From an uncultured bacterium (GTDB taxonomy: Bacteria; Bacteroidota; Bacteroidia; Chitinophagales; Chitinophagaceae), in NCBI GenBank assembly GCA_903894575.1, contig CAITQQ010000108.1:1-32263 (forward strand): a stretch of DNA of 32,263 nt. The letters run 5' to 3'. Numbering within the stretch: position 1 is the stretch's first letter; the number at the start of each line of letters is the position of its first letter. The notes below the pieces were generated by a model. That model was not told where the DNA came from and ran no database searches. It was given only the letters and a program-made list of their open reading frames with translations. Below, piece after piece: positions 1 through 8,473 of this stretch. The position numbers and the translations under genes were made by a program.

Positions 1-471
1 ATAATTGGACCGCCTTCAGTCATGATGTTTAAAAAGAGTATTTCAGAAACATTTGATAAAAGATTAAAATGGATCGTTGATTGGGAATATTATTTAAGGC
101 TTTCTTTAAAGTATAAGATTGGGTATATCAACCAACCGCTCATTTGTGTCAGTTATAATTCTTCCCAAATTACAAATTATGTTAAGGGTAATCCCCATGT
201 AGAAATTCCTGAGAGCATGATATTTTTCGAAAAATATGATTCAAAAATGTTGAATAATATTCTTGTTTATGACGCTTGGTGGAGATTAATTAGAAATCTT
301 GGAATAAGATCAGTTGAGGCTTTTACTGAATACCATAAGAAGGAAGCGCCTTTTTTTATAAAAGATATTATTTCTTTACAGTCACATTTCTCTTTAAAGT
401 ATTTAAAAATTGGCTTACTCTCTAAGATTTTGATGTTATTTTCTTACATGCATATGAGAGTATTCAATTAA
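1..471 (+). CDS. Glycosyltransferase family 2, C-terminal fragment (5' end outside window)
   Basis: Frame is open from base 1 (IIGPPSVMMFKK...); 'DWEYYLRLSLKYKIGYI' resembles the C-terminal acceptor region of GT2 enzymes; AT-rich. Confidence 0.7.
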   Translation: MIGPPSVMMFKKSISETFDKRLKWIVDWEYYLRLSLKYKIGYINQPLICVSYNSSQITNYVKGNPHVEIPESMIFFEKYDSKMLNNILVYDAWWRLIRNLGIRSVEAFTEYHKKEAPFFIKDIISLQSHFSLKYLKIGLLSKILMLFSYMHMRVFN

Positions 472-474
472 TTT

Positions 475-1383
475 TTAATACCACAATCTGGCTTCAACTG
501 ATTTTAAATATGAAATATTTTCTAATGAAAGTTTATTTTTCTCAGTTGATTTTAATTTTCTAAAGATTTGTGAATACGTTTTTATACATTCCTTGATATT
601 GAATTTTGTATCAGCCACAAATTTTAACGACCATAAAAAACATGTACTGATAAAGTAATGCGTCGGAAGGTACTTGAATGCTATGATACTTTTATTCATC
701 CATAACGATCTACTTTTTTCTAATTTTATTTGACGCCCTTTGGGAGATTCTTTATGAAGTATTGTAATTGAGTCAGTGTACATGATTTTGTATCCGCTCT
801 TTATCATTTGGTAACTTAAGTCGTATTCTTCCATACCATAGAATATATCATTGGGATAAAGAGATGTTTTTAACAGACATGTTCTTTTGATTATATGACC
901 TGCACCTATGAAATAGTTTGTGCAAAAATTAGAAAATTTATAATACTTGTTGAATTTTTTGTGTGGGAAGGCGTTTTTTTGAAATTCATGATTTTGAAAA
1001 TAGAGTATTTTTAATGAAAATATAGCAACATCTTCAGGTTGTAACAACATGAATTCATGAAAGGTTTTCAAGCAGTTTGGATGTTTGATTTCTGCATCAT
1101 CATCTATGAAAAATAAAAATTCAGCCTCTGATTTTTTAATGCCTAAATTTCTTCCTCTTGCGACTCCGAGATTTTCATCAGATTTAAAGTAGTCTATTTT
1201 ATAGTCTATTTCATTTTGTATTTTTGAAATATCTATTGAACCAGAACTTGAATTGTCATTGTCTATTATAATTACCTTGTTTAGATAAAGGTTTTTGTAT
1301 TTGATTTCTTGAATATTGTATAGGAGCTCCTTGAGTTCTTTTTGACGCTGATAAGTGATGATTATTATATCAATAGGATTCAC
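475..1383 (-). CDS. Glycosyltransferase family 2
   Basis: 302 aa; N-terminal 'IDIIIITYQRQKELKELLYNIQ', 'SDENLGVARGRNLGI', 'FLFFIDDDAEI' (DXD-like motif). Confidence 0.88.
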   Translation of the reverse strand: MNPIDIIIITYQRQKELKELLYNIQEIKYKNLYLNKVIIIDNDNSSSGSIDISKIQNEIDYKIDYFKSDENLGVARGRNLGIKKSEAEFLFFIDDDAEIKHPNCLKTFHEFMLLQPEDVAIFSLKILYFQNHEFQKNAFPHKKFNKYYKFSNFCTNYFIGAGHIIKRTCLLKTSLYPNDIFYGMEEYDLSYQMIKSGYKIMYTDSITILHKESPKGRQIKLEKSRSLWMNKSIIAFKYLPTHYFISTCFLWSLKFVADTKFNIKECIKTYSQIFRKLKSTEKNKLSLENISYLKSVEARLWY

Positions 1384-1428
1384 AATTAATTATTTTATAC
1401 GATATTTGAACGAAGATATAAAAAACCA

Positions 1429-2436
1429 ATGTTTGGACTTTCTATAATTATTGTTAATTACAAATCTCTACAATTAATATCTGAATGCATTAAAAGTATC
1501 CAAAAATTTGGTATTAATTGTGATCATGAGATAATTATAGTCAATAATGATGCATCAGATATTGGGAAAACATTCATTCAGGATTTAGATCCGAAAGTAA
1601 TTTGGTGTGAAATGGGCTATAACGCTGGTTTTGCTAGAGCAAACAATCGCGGTATAGAATTTTCTAAATACAATACCATATTACTTTTGAATCCTGATAC
1701 GATAATACTTAATGACGCTATAAATAAATGTTTTTCCCAATTTGCATATTCTGATTATGTCGCTTGTGGTGTTCAGTTGTTAAATCCTGATTTGACAAAT
1801 CAGATTTCTGGGTCTAAATTTTTCACAGCTGGTTTAAATTATCTTTTACCAATTCCTTATTTGGGGGTTTGTTTAAAATCAGTTGCTTCTTTTTTTCATA
1901 TAAATCCACCCCATGTAAAAAAAGCATCGATGATTAGTGAAGTAGAGTGGATCAATGGTGCTTTTATCATGATAAAAAAAGAGGCTATTTCAAAAGCGGG
2001 TTTATTGGATGAAGAATTTTTCCTTTATGCTGAAGAGATTGAGTGGTGTTTTAGGTTATCCAAAATTGGTAAATTGGTTATTTTGGGTGATAGTCAAGTT
2101 GTTCATCTTGTAAGTGGAACCATTCAGGCCGTTACAAAATCATCAGACAACAGTTATTCAAATCTTTTTGATAGAAAAGGCTCTCAGCTTTTAGTTTCAA
2201 ATCATTTAATGATTTTAAAGACTTACGGATCTTTAATCTTTTCATTCCATCTTTTGTCGCATACTTTTGGTTCAATGATAAATATTCTACTCATCCCAAT
2301 GGAATATTTATTTCTGAGAAATTCTTTTTATGCTATTTCAAATAAGTCTTTATTTTATTTTAGAAATGTATTGATGGTATGGAAATTGCTTCCATATTAT
2401 TTTTCTCGCAAGCCTCATTTTTTTAAAGTAATTTGA
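1429..2436 (+). CDS. Glycosyltransferase family 2 (rhamnosyltransferase-like)
   Basis: 335 aa; 'LSIIIVNYKSLQLISECIKSI', 'GYNAGFARANNRGI', 'LLLNPDTI', 'GLLDEEFFLYAEEIEWCFRL'. Confidence 0.9.
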   Translation: MFGLSIIIVNYKSLQLISECIKSIQKFGINCDHEIIIVNNDASDIGKTFIQDLDPKVIWCEMGYNAGFARANNRGIEFSKYNTILLLNPDTIILNDAINKCFSQFAYSDYVACGVQLLNPDLTNQISGSKFFTAGLNYLLPIPYLGVCLKSVASFFHINPPHVKKASMISEVEWINGAFIMIKKEAISKAGLLDEEFFLYAEEIEWCFRLSKIGKLVILGDSQVVHLVSGTIQAVTKSSDNSYSNLFDRKGSQLLVSNHLMILKTYGSLIFSFHLLSHTFGSMINILLIPMEYLFLRNSFYAISNKSLFYFRNVLMVWKLLPYYFSRKPHFFKVI

Positions 2437-4911
2437 TTATTGCTGTTTCTTGAAAAATAATAGGGTATTTGCAATGAGCAGTATCCATATTAAACCACTT
2501 GCAATTATAGCAATGGGTCTCCCTTTTGTATAGCTACTTGGTTTAAATTCAAATTTTATTTCATGTTTGCCTGCTGGTATGATCAACCCTCTTAATACAT
2601 AATTGGTTTTGTAAATGTCTGTTTCCTTTCCGTCGATATAGGCTTTCCACCCATCTTTGTAATACACTTCACTAAAGACCGCAAACCTCGTACCTGATGT
2701 ATTTGATTGATAATTTATTTCGTCGTGCTTATTGTTCAATAGCCAAATTGAATCGCCATTGTTAATTGTACTGATATTTGTTTTCAGTTCTTTTTCAATC
2801 ACGGCAGTAGTCCGAATGTTGAGTGAATCAAGACTGCTCATGACTTTAACAGGATCTTTGATGATTGATATTGTATCCACTAGCCAGCATGTGCCTGCTG
2901 CATTAGGATTCACCTGGTATGAAATCTGATTGCTTTGAGGATCCCTGAAAATAATGTATTTGGTATTTAACATATCAATGGTCGGGGAACAGTTGGGGAA
3001 CTTGTATAATTGTTTTTCAATCAAATCTTGGTAGATGCTCAGTTTTGCTGCATGGTATCCTCCTATAGATTGATGAAATACGCTTGTCAAAGCGTTTCCG
3101 TTGAAGGCTGTTTCTACTCCGTTGGAAATGTCAAATACTCTGTAAGTGCTTGTGTCTTTTGAAATTTCAATGTTTACAGGTGAGGGGCTGAAATTTTGTT
3201 CATACTCGATTGGATCCTGGTAGTTTGATGCATTCAGGTATTTTGAATCTATGAATAATAAATCAATCATTGAAAATGCTATGATTACCAGTAAAGCAAT
3301 GTTTGCTTTTACCTTTTTCTTCATGGTCAACCAAAGTGCAGCCGCTGCAACCAGAACAAACATTAAACTTCTCAAGAAATCATTGATAAACAGTGATTTC
3401 CTGTCTTCTTGGAGTCCATTGGTGAAGTTTCTTACAGAAGGCATGATGGCTTCTCTTTGCTGTGCATCTTGAATCTGACTCACTTGATCAATTAACATTT
3501 TGTCGCCTTCACTTTTGAAGTCAGCACTGAAGTAAATTGTAATGGCAATGAGGAAGATCGCTCCTACAACATACAAGCCCTTTTTGAATCTTTCAGATGA
3601 TCTTTCTTCCATTTCAAACAACAGGTGCTGTGCTGCTATCATTGCACTCATGACGAATAGAAAAGTAGGAATAACCATGATCATGCTCGGTGCCCTGAAT
3701 TTGTTGTACATGGGAAGATGATCAAGAAGAAATACATTGAAAGATTCAAAATAACTGCCCCAGCTCATCATGAAAGCCAAAACAGTTGCACCAATCATCC
3801 ACCATTTATGTTTGTTCGGCAAAAAAGACAGTCCAAGCAATGCCAGCATACAAACGATAGCTCCTGAATAAGGAGGGCCTGATGTTCCCTTCGTAATTCC
3901 ACCCCAATAGAATTGAAGATAGCCTTGTAACTGCTGACCAAGTTCCTGAGGCATCTGTTGCAAGGCTTCAATGGCCTTGGATTTATCTTCGCCGACTTCC
4001 AGGTTGCCAGTACTCCCTCCAAATATTCTTGGAAACATCATGACCAACGGCTCTTTGATGTTAAAACTATAACTAAGTGCATAGTCTTTGTTGAGTCCAG
4101 TTTTGTTGTTGTTACTTTTTTCATCTGCCAGTACACTGCCGCCACGTATCGATTCTTTCGAATATTCCATGGTTGTGGCCAGGACTACAATGTTGCAAAG
4201 CACTCCAATGATGCCACCTAACAATGCGATTCCAAGGGCTATAATCATTGTTTTAAAGGCCCTGGCTTTCACCCAATGAATGATGTATCCCAAGGTCATA
4301 AATATTGCTATGATTATGCCGTAGTAGCTTATTTGTGGATGGTTTGCACTGATAAGAAGTCCTGTAAAGAGCGCAGTAATGGCCAATCCCCAAAGGTGTT
4401 TTTTCTCGTAAATCAGTATTAAGCCTCCAATAAAAGCCGGTAAATATCCCAGTGCAATCATTTTGGTCTCATGTCCTGCTCCAATCAATATCGGATGATA
4501 GGTGGCAAAAGCATATGACAATCCTCCAAAAATGCCGAGATATGGGTTGATGCCCATGATCTGCGTGAGCAAGTAAAAACAAATAGAAGCGAGAATAAAA
4601 AAATAAAAAGGTTTGGGTAGTCCGAATGTCAAAAGTGTAAATGCATAACCGATGGAGAAAGGGTTGTCTACCTCCATGGCAATTTGATATCCAGGCATCC
4701 CACTGAACATTCCATTGGTCCAAAGGGGGAGTGTTCCAGTTTCTTCCTTGGCCTTTCTTTGATCTTCGTACATGGCCTTCCACTGGATATTGTCAGATTG
4801 TTGCAATACTTTTCCTTCAAGCGCAGGCTTGCAATAGATGACGGCTACGATGAGGAAAGCAACCACAGCAATCAGGTGAGGGTAGATGGCCTTAAAATTG
4901 ATACTTTTCAT
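2437..4911 (-). CDS. YfhO-family multispanning membrane protein (putative GT-C-like transferase)
   Basis: 824 aa, many TM segments, C-terminal soluble domain 'EVYYKDGWKAYIDGKETDIYKTNYVLRGLIIPAGKHEIKFEFKP' typical of YfhO family. Confidence 0.8.
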   Translation of the reverse strand: MKSINFKAIYPHLIAVVAFLIVAVIYCKPALEGKVLQQSDNIQWKAMYEDQRKAKEETGTLPLWTNGMFSGMPGYQIAMEVDNPFSIGYAFTLLTFGLPKPFYFFILASICFYLLTQIMGINPYLGIFGGLSYAFATYHPILIGAGHETKMIALGYLPAFIGGLILIYEKKHLWGLAITALFTGLLISANHPQISYYGIIIAIFMTLGYIIHWVKARAFKTMIIALGIALLGGIIGVLCNIVVLATTMEYSKESIRGGSVLADEKSNNNKTGLNKDYALSYSFNIKEPLVMMFPRIFGGSTGNLEVGEDKSKAIEALQQMPQELGQQLQGYLQFYWGGITKGTSGPPYSGAIVCMLALLGLSFLPNKHKWWMIGATVLAFMMSWGSYFESFNVFLLDHLPMYNKFRAPSMIMVIPTFLFVMSAMIAAQHLLFEMEERSSERFKKGLYVVGAIFLIAITIYFSADFKSEGDKMLIDQVSQIQDAQQREAIMPSVRNFTNGLQEDRKSLFINDFLRSLMFVLVAAAALWLTMKKKVKANIALLVIIAFSMIDLLFIDSKYLNASNYQDPIEYEQNFSPSPVNIEISKDTSTYRVFDISNGVETAFNGNALTSVFHQSIGGYHAAKLSIYQDLIEKQLYKFPNCSPTIDMLNTKYIIFRDPQSNQISYQVNPNAAGTCWLVDTISIIKDPVKVMSSLDSLNIRTTAVIEKELKTNISTINNGDSIWLLNNKHDEINYQSNTSGTRFAVFSEVYYKDGWKAYIDGKETDIYKTNYVLRGLIIPAGKHEIKFEFKPSSYTKGRPIAIIASGLIWILLIANTLLFFKKQQ

Positions 4912-4937
4912 TGTTTTAATTTAATCCTTGAGTTAGA

Positions 4938-4945
4938 CAAATATA
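4938..4945 (-). promoter_or_regulatory. Bacteroidetes-type -7 box TATATTTG upstream of the YfhO-like gene
   Basis: Reverse strand reads TATATTTG (TAnnTTTG consensus), 26 nt before ATG; no clear -33 element. Confidence 0.5.
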
Positions 4946-5142
4946 TTGATAATCACTTTATTCCATTTTGTTTTGTAGCCTAAATCATCGCCAAAATTGG
5001 TGTTAAAAAATGTTTTCTTTTCTTTGAAGAAGAAGTTGAATATTAAGATTGATGTATCGAACAAGTAAGCAAAGTTTTTCGTAAATTCATTCCACTTCCA
5101 ATTGTTCTAGCGTATTTACCTCTATTTGAAGGGTATTTTCAA

Positions 5143-5178
5143 TTCAACCCCTTCAACTCCTTCAACCCCTTAAACCTT
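5143..5178 (+). repeat. 9-bp tandem repeat (TTCAACYCC) immediately upstream of mscL
   Basis: TTCAACCCC / TTCAACTCC / TTCAACCCC / TTAAACCTT in register. Confidence 0.85.
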
Positions 5179-5183
5179 CCACC

Positions 5184-5618
5184 ATGTCCTTCATCAAAGA
5201 ATTCAAAGAATTTGCCTTAAAAGGAAACCTCGTAGACATTGCTGTAGCCTTCGTTATGGGAGGTGCTTTTGGAAAAGTGGTATCAACCTTTACAGAGAAG
5301 CTGATAGCACCTTTGATTGGACTGTTGACGGGTGGAACCAATTTTTATGACAAAAAGCTGGTGCTCAAATCTGCTGTAGCTGAGGTCAAAGACCCAGAGG
5401 GCAACCTTGTAGTGCCCCATGGAGATGAGGTAGCGTTGGAGTGGGGTGCATTTGTTACCGTCATCATTGACTTTTTGATTGTTGCCTTTGTGATGTTCCT
5501 GGTCATCAAGGGCATCAACGCACTCAAAAAGAAAGAGGCAGAGGCTCCGACAGGTCCTGCACCACTGTCAACCACAGAAAGCCTCCTGACCGAGATCCGG
5601 GATGCCCTAAAGAAATAA
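5184..5618 (+). CDS. mscL: Large-conductance mechanosensitive channel MscL
   Basis: 144 aa; 'FIKEFKEFALKGNLVDIAVAFVMGGAFGKVVSTFTEKLIAPLIGLLTGG', characteristic MscL TM1. Confidence 0.95.
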   Translation: MSFIKEFKEFALKGNLVDIAVAFVMGGAFGKVVSTFTEKLIAPLIGLLTGGTNFYDKKLVLKSAVAEVKDPEGNLVVPHGDEVALEWGAFVTVIIDFLIVAFVMFLVIKGINALKKKEAEAPTGPAPLSTTESLLTEIRDALKK

Positions 5619-5636
5619 ACCGATGGTGGAAATTGG

Positions 5637-6092
5637 TTATGCTTGCTTGATCAAAGTGGCAACCACTTTGTCAATGGGAAGGTGAACAGAAGCCTCACTG
5701 AAAGATTCGAGGGAAATCATCCTGAACGTCTCTGTTTCTCCGGTGGCATGGTAAAGGGCCATCTGTTGTTCATCAAAATCAAATTGCTTTTCCCTGAGTG
5801 GTACCTTGATCTCCTCAAGCGGATATACCTTGTAATAGATGGATACAATTTGATGCTCAGGATTAAAAGCTGACATTTGGAAGAAATCCGTTGTATACAA
5901 ATGCTCGCCAACCCTGACTTTGAGGCTCATTTCTTCCATGAATTCTCTTGCAAGGCATTCACGGGTGCCTTCGCCAAATTCCAAACCTCCACCGGGAAAT
6001 TTGGTATAATAATTGCCCCGGATGAATTCATCACTGACCAACACCTTGTTGTCATCTGAGATCAAAATACCATATACCCTGATATTGAACAT
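5637..6092 (-). CDS. NUDIX hydrolase
   Basis: Nudix box 'GGGLEFGEGTRECLAREFMEEM' (GX5EX7REUXEE-like). Confidence 0.9.
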   Translation of the reverse strand: MFNIRVYGILISDDNKVLVSDEFIRGNYYTKFPGGGLEFGEGTRECLAREFMEEMSLKVRVGEHLYTTDFFQMSAFNPEHQIVSIYYKVYPLEEIKVPLREKQFDFDEQQMALYHATGETETFRMISLESFSEASVHLPIDKVVATLIKQA

Positions 6093-6129
6093 GTCTTTTA
6101 ATTTATTGATGTCGGTTATAAATACTGTT

Positions 6130-6912
6130 TTACAGCCCCAATGTTATTTTTCCTGAGAAGACGAAGGTTGCAGGACCAATCAACCAGATGTCATTGCAAT
6201 GTTGCTCATCAATCCTTTTGAATGCCACTTCTAGTTTTCCTCCTTCTACATGGATATAAACATGTTGTTCGCCCATCCCATTTGATGCAGCAATGGCCGC
6301 TGCCGTTACGCCTGTACCACAGCTGAGGGTTTCATTTTCTACACCACGTTCATAGGTTCTGACGCGGATCCCTTCATTTTCTTTGGAAACAAAGTTGACA
6401 TTGATGCCTTTTGCACCGTATTGACTGTTGTACCTTATCTTTCTTCCTTCGGCAAAAACATCCAATTGGTCCAGATCATCCATGAACCTGATGTAGTGAG
6501 GAGATCCTGTGTCAAGCACGCTGTCAGCACCGTCTGAAGTAATTGCATTGACATCCTGCATCTTCAACCTGACCAAACCTTTTGTATCAAACTCGGCCTC
6601 ATGTGGACCATCCACCGCTAAAAAATGATAATGGTCAAGACTGATGCCCATGTCTTTGGCAAACTGAACCAGGCACCTTCCACCATTTCCGCACATGCTT
6701 CCTTCATTTCCGTCAGCATTGTAGTATTTCATCCGGAAATCAAATCCATCGATGGTTTCCAATAACATGAGTCCATCTGCACCAATGCCAAATTTCCGGT
6801 CGCAGAGGAATTTAACCTGCTCTTCGCTAATGCTGCTGTAACTGCCATCCCTGTTGTCCAGGATCACAAAATCATTCCCCGTTCCCTGATACTTGTAAAA
6901 TATTATTTCCAT
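6130..6912 (-). CDS. dapF: Diaminopimelate epimerase (start refined to ATG at 6912; ORF track starts at a TTG at 6933)
   Basis: 'YKYQGTGNDFVILDN', 'NADGNEGSMCGNGGRCLVQF', 'ERGVENETLSCGTGVTAAA' catalytic Cys motifs. Confidence 0.95.
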   Translation of the reverse strand: MEIIFYKYQGTGNDFVILDNRDGSYSSISEEQVKFLCDRKFGIGADGLMLLETIDGFDFRMKYYNADGNEGSMCGNGGRCLVQFAKDMGISLDHYHFLAVDGPHEAEFDTKGLVRLKMQDVNAITSDGADSVLDTGSPHYIRFMDDLDQLDVFAEGRKIRYNSQYGAKGINVNFVSKENEGIRVRTYERGVENETLSCGTGVTAAAIAASNGMGEQHVYIHVEGGKLEVAFKRIDEQHCNDIWLIGPATFVFSGKITLGL

Positions 6913-6939
6913 GATAAATTCTTTATTACTCAATCGCTC

Positions 6940-6967
6940 ATCCCTTATCCCTCATCCCTTTGTATTT
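6940..6967. repeat. 7-bp tandem repeat (ATCCCTY) spanning the stop codon of the nucleoside phosphorylase gene
   Basis: ATCCCTT(6940) ATCCCTC(6947) ATCCCTT(6954) perfect register, flanked by a degenerate copy (ATCGCTC, 6933-6939). Confidence 0.7.
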
Positions 6968-7826
6968 CCCCGAGCACCTGCCTGATCAGTTTATCAATCG
7001 TTGCATCTGCATCCGCAGAGAAAGCCTTCGCAATCCTGTTGGCTACTATAGCACTCAAAGAAAGGCAATGATGACCCATCATTTTGCCCAAACCATAGAT
7101 GGCTGCAGTCTCCATCTCAAAATTGGTGATTTTGAGGTTGCCGAACCTGAATGCTGTCAATTGGTCATTGAGCTGTGGCATTGCCAGTCCAAGCCGAAGG
7201 TTGCGACCCTGAGGGCCATAGAAACCTGGGCAGGTAGCTGTTATGCCAGCATGGCAACCATCCACCAGTTTTGCCAATAATATTGCACTGGCGCTGGTAA
7301 CATAAGGGGAGGAGAGCTGTGGATTAAATTGGGTTTGCGTTTTGAATGCCCGCAACATTTCTGACTCCACTTCATTGTTCCTGTAGGGATAAAAATGCAG
7401 CAGATTGTCCAGGCCAATGCCATGGGTGCTTGCCACAAAACTATCCACCCCAATCTCTGGCTGCAAGGAGCCGGAAGTACCAATCCTGATAATGTTCAGT
7501 TGCTTTTTTTCCTTGTTTTCTGTTCTGCTGTTAAAGTCTATGTTGACCAGTGCATCCAGTTCGTTCATGACAATATCAATATTGTCTGGGCCGATGCCTG
7601 TAGACACCACACTGATCCTTCTTCCATTGATTGTTCCGGTATGGGTGATGAATTCCCTGTGGCTGGAGCGGTGTTCAATGTGGTCAAAATACTTACTGAC
7701 TTTTTCTACCCTGAAAGGGTCTCCAACGGTGATGATGGTATCAGCAAGTTCTTCCGGACGGATGTCCAGGTGGTAAACTGCACCCCTTGCATTGATGATC
7801 AATTCCGAGGCTTCTATGCTGTTCAT
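6945..7826 (-). CDS. Nucleoside phosphorylase (uridine phosphorylase-like)
   Basis: 'ITVGDPFRVEKVSKYFD', 'STGIGPDNIDIVMNEL', 'IRIGTSGSLQPEIGVDSFVAST', 'NFEMETAAIYGLGKMMGH'. Confidence 0.88.
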   Translation of the reverse strand: MNSIEASELIINARGAVYHLDIRPEELADTIITVGDPFRVEKVSKYFDHIEHRSSHREFITHTGTINGRRISVVSTGIGPDNIDIVMNELDALVNIDFNSRTENKEKKQLNIIRIGTSGSLQPEIGVDSFVASTHGIGLDNLLHFYPYRNNEVESEMLRAFKTQTQFNPQLSSPYVTSASAILLAKLVDGCHAGITATCPGFYGPQGRNLRLGLAMPQLNDQLTAFRFGNLKITNFEMETAAIYGLGKMMGHHCLSLSAIVANRIAKAFSADADATIDKLIRQVLGEIQRDEG

Positions 7827-7882
7827 TGAATTGTTTTAATAATGATCTTCCTGATTGCTATGGTAAATCAGTTCAAAATTAC

Positions 7883-7890
7883 TAATTTTG
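7883..7890 (+). promoter_or_regulatory. -7 box TAATTTTG upstream of tRNA-Cys
   Basis: Exact TAnnTTTG match 33 nt before the tRNA 5' end; no clear -33 at standard spacing. Confidence 0.45.
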
Positions 7891-7923
7891 CACGTGTTCG
7901 GGCGATAAAGCCTGATCATATTA

Positions 7924-7994
7924 GGTCCTGTGGCCGAGTGGCTAGGCAGAGCTCTGCAAAAGCTTCTACAGCGGTTCGAATCCGCTCGGGACCT
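7924..7994 (+). tRNA. tRNA-Cys (anticodon GCA)
   Basis: Folded by eye: acceptor GGTCCTG/CGGGACC, D-stem GCC/GGC, anticodon stem GAGCT/AGCTT with loop CTGCAAA, T-arm AGCGG TTCGAAT CCGCT, discriminator T. Confidence 0.95.
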
Positions 7995-7995
7995 C

Positions 7996-8028
7996 AAAGC
8001 GAAGGAAACAAAACCCTTCGCTTTTTTT
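7996..8028 (+). terminator. Intrinsic terminator after tRNA-Cys
   Basis: AAAGCGAAGG ... CCTTCGCTTT inverted repeat followed by T-run. Confidence 0.85.
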
Positions 8029-8031
8029 GAT

Positions 8032-8439
8032 ATGGTACGTTATTCAAAATGGATCAGCCTGCTTGCTTTTTTGCTCCTTTTGGGTGCATGTTTCATGCCA
8101 TGGACCTTTCATGCAGACATCAACAAGACATTCAATGCGTTCTTTACTGAGAAAAACATGTACGGAAAGCCAGGCAAACTCTTGCTTATTTTGGCAGGCA
8201 TCACCACCGCTTGTTCTTTTATGAAACTGTTGTGGTTGAAAAGAACGGCCTTCTTGGCAGGTGGATTGAATGTTGCCTATGCCATCAAGAATTTTCTCTT
8301 GTTTGGCTCCTGCTACAGGGGCTATTGCCCTGAAAAGCAAATAGGGCTGTACCTTATGCTGCTCAGTTCCATCCTGATTTTCATCATGGCTTTTTTGCCT
8401 GAGGGTAATGCCAAAAAGGTGGAAGAGCAGAAAAATTAA
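8032..8439 (+). CDS. Small integral membrane protein, unknown function
   Basis: ATG at 8032 (ORF track start at 7930 lies in the tRNA); 135 aa with 4 hydrophobic segments. Confidence 0.7.
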   Translation: MVRYSKWISLLAFLLLLGACFMPWTFHADINKTFNAFFTEKNMYGKPGKLLLILAGITTACSFMKLLWLKRTAFLAGGLNVAYAIKNFLLFGSCYRGYCPEKQIGLYLMLLSSILIFIMAFLPEGNAKKVEEQKN

Positions 8440-8473
8440 TTACCGCCAAAGCTGTTTTGAAGCCAATAGGGCC

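Noticed and set aside
7842-8030. ORFs starting before or within tRNA-Cys (7842-8030 and the 5' part of 7930-8439)
   Set aside because: Translate through the tRNA and its terminator; the real gene start is most likely 8032
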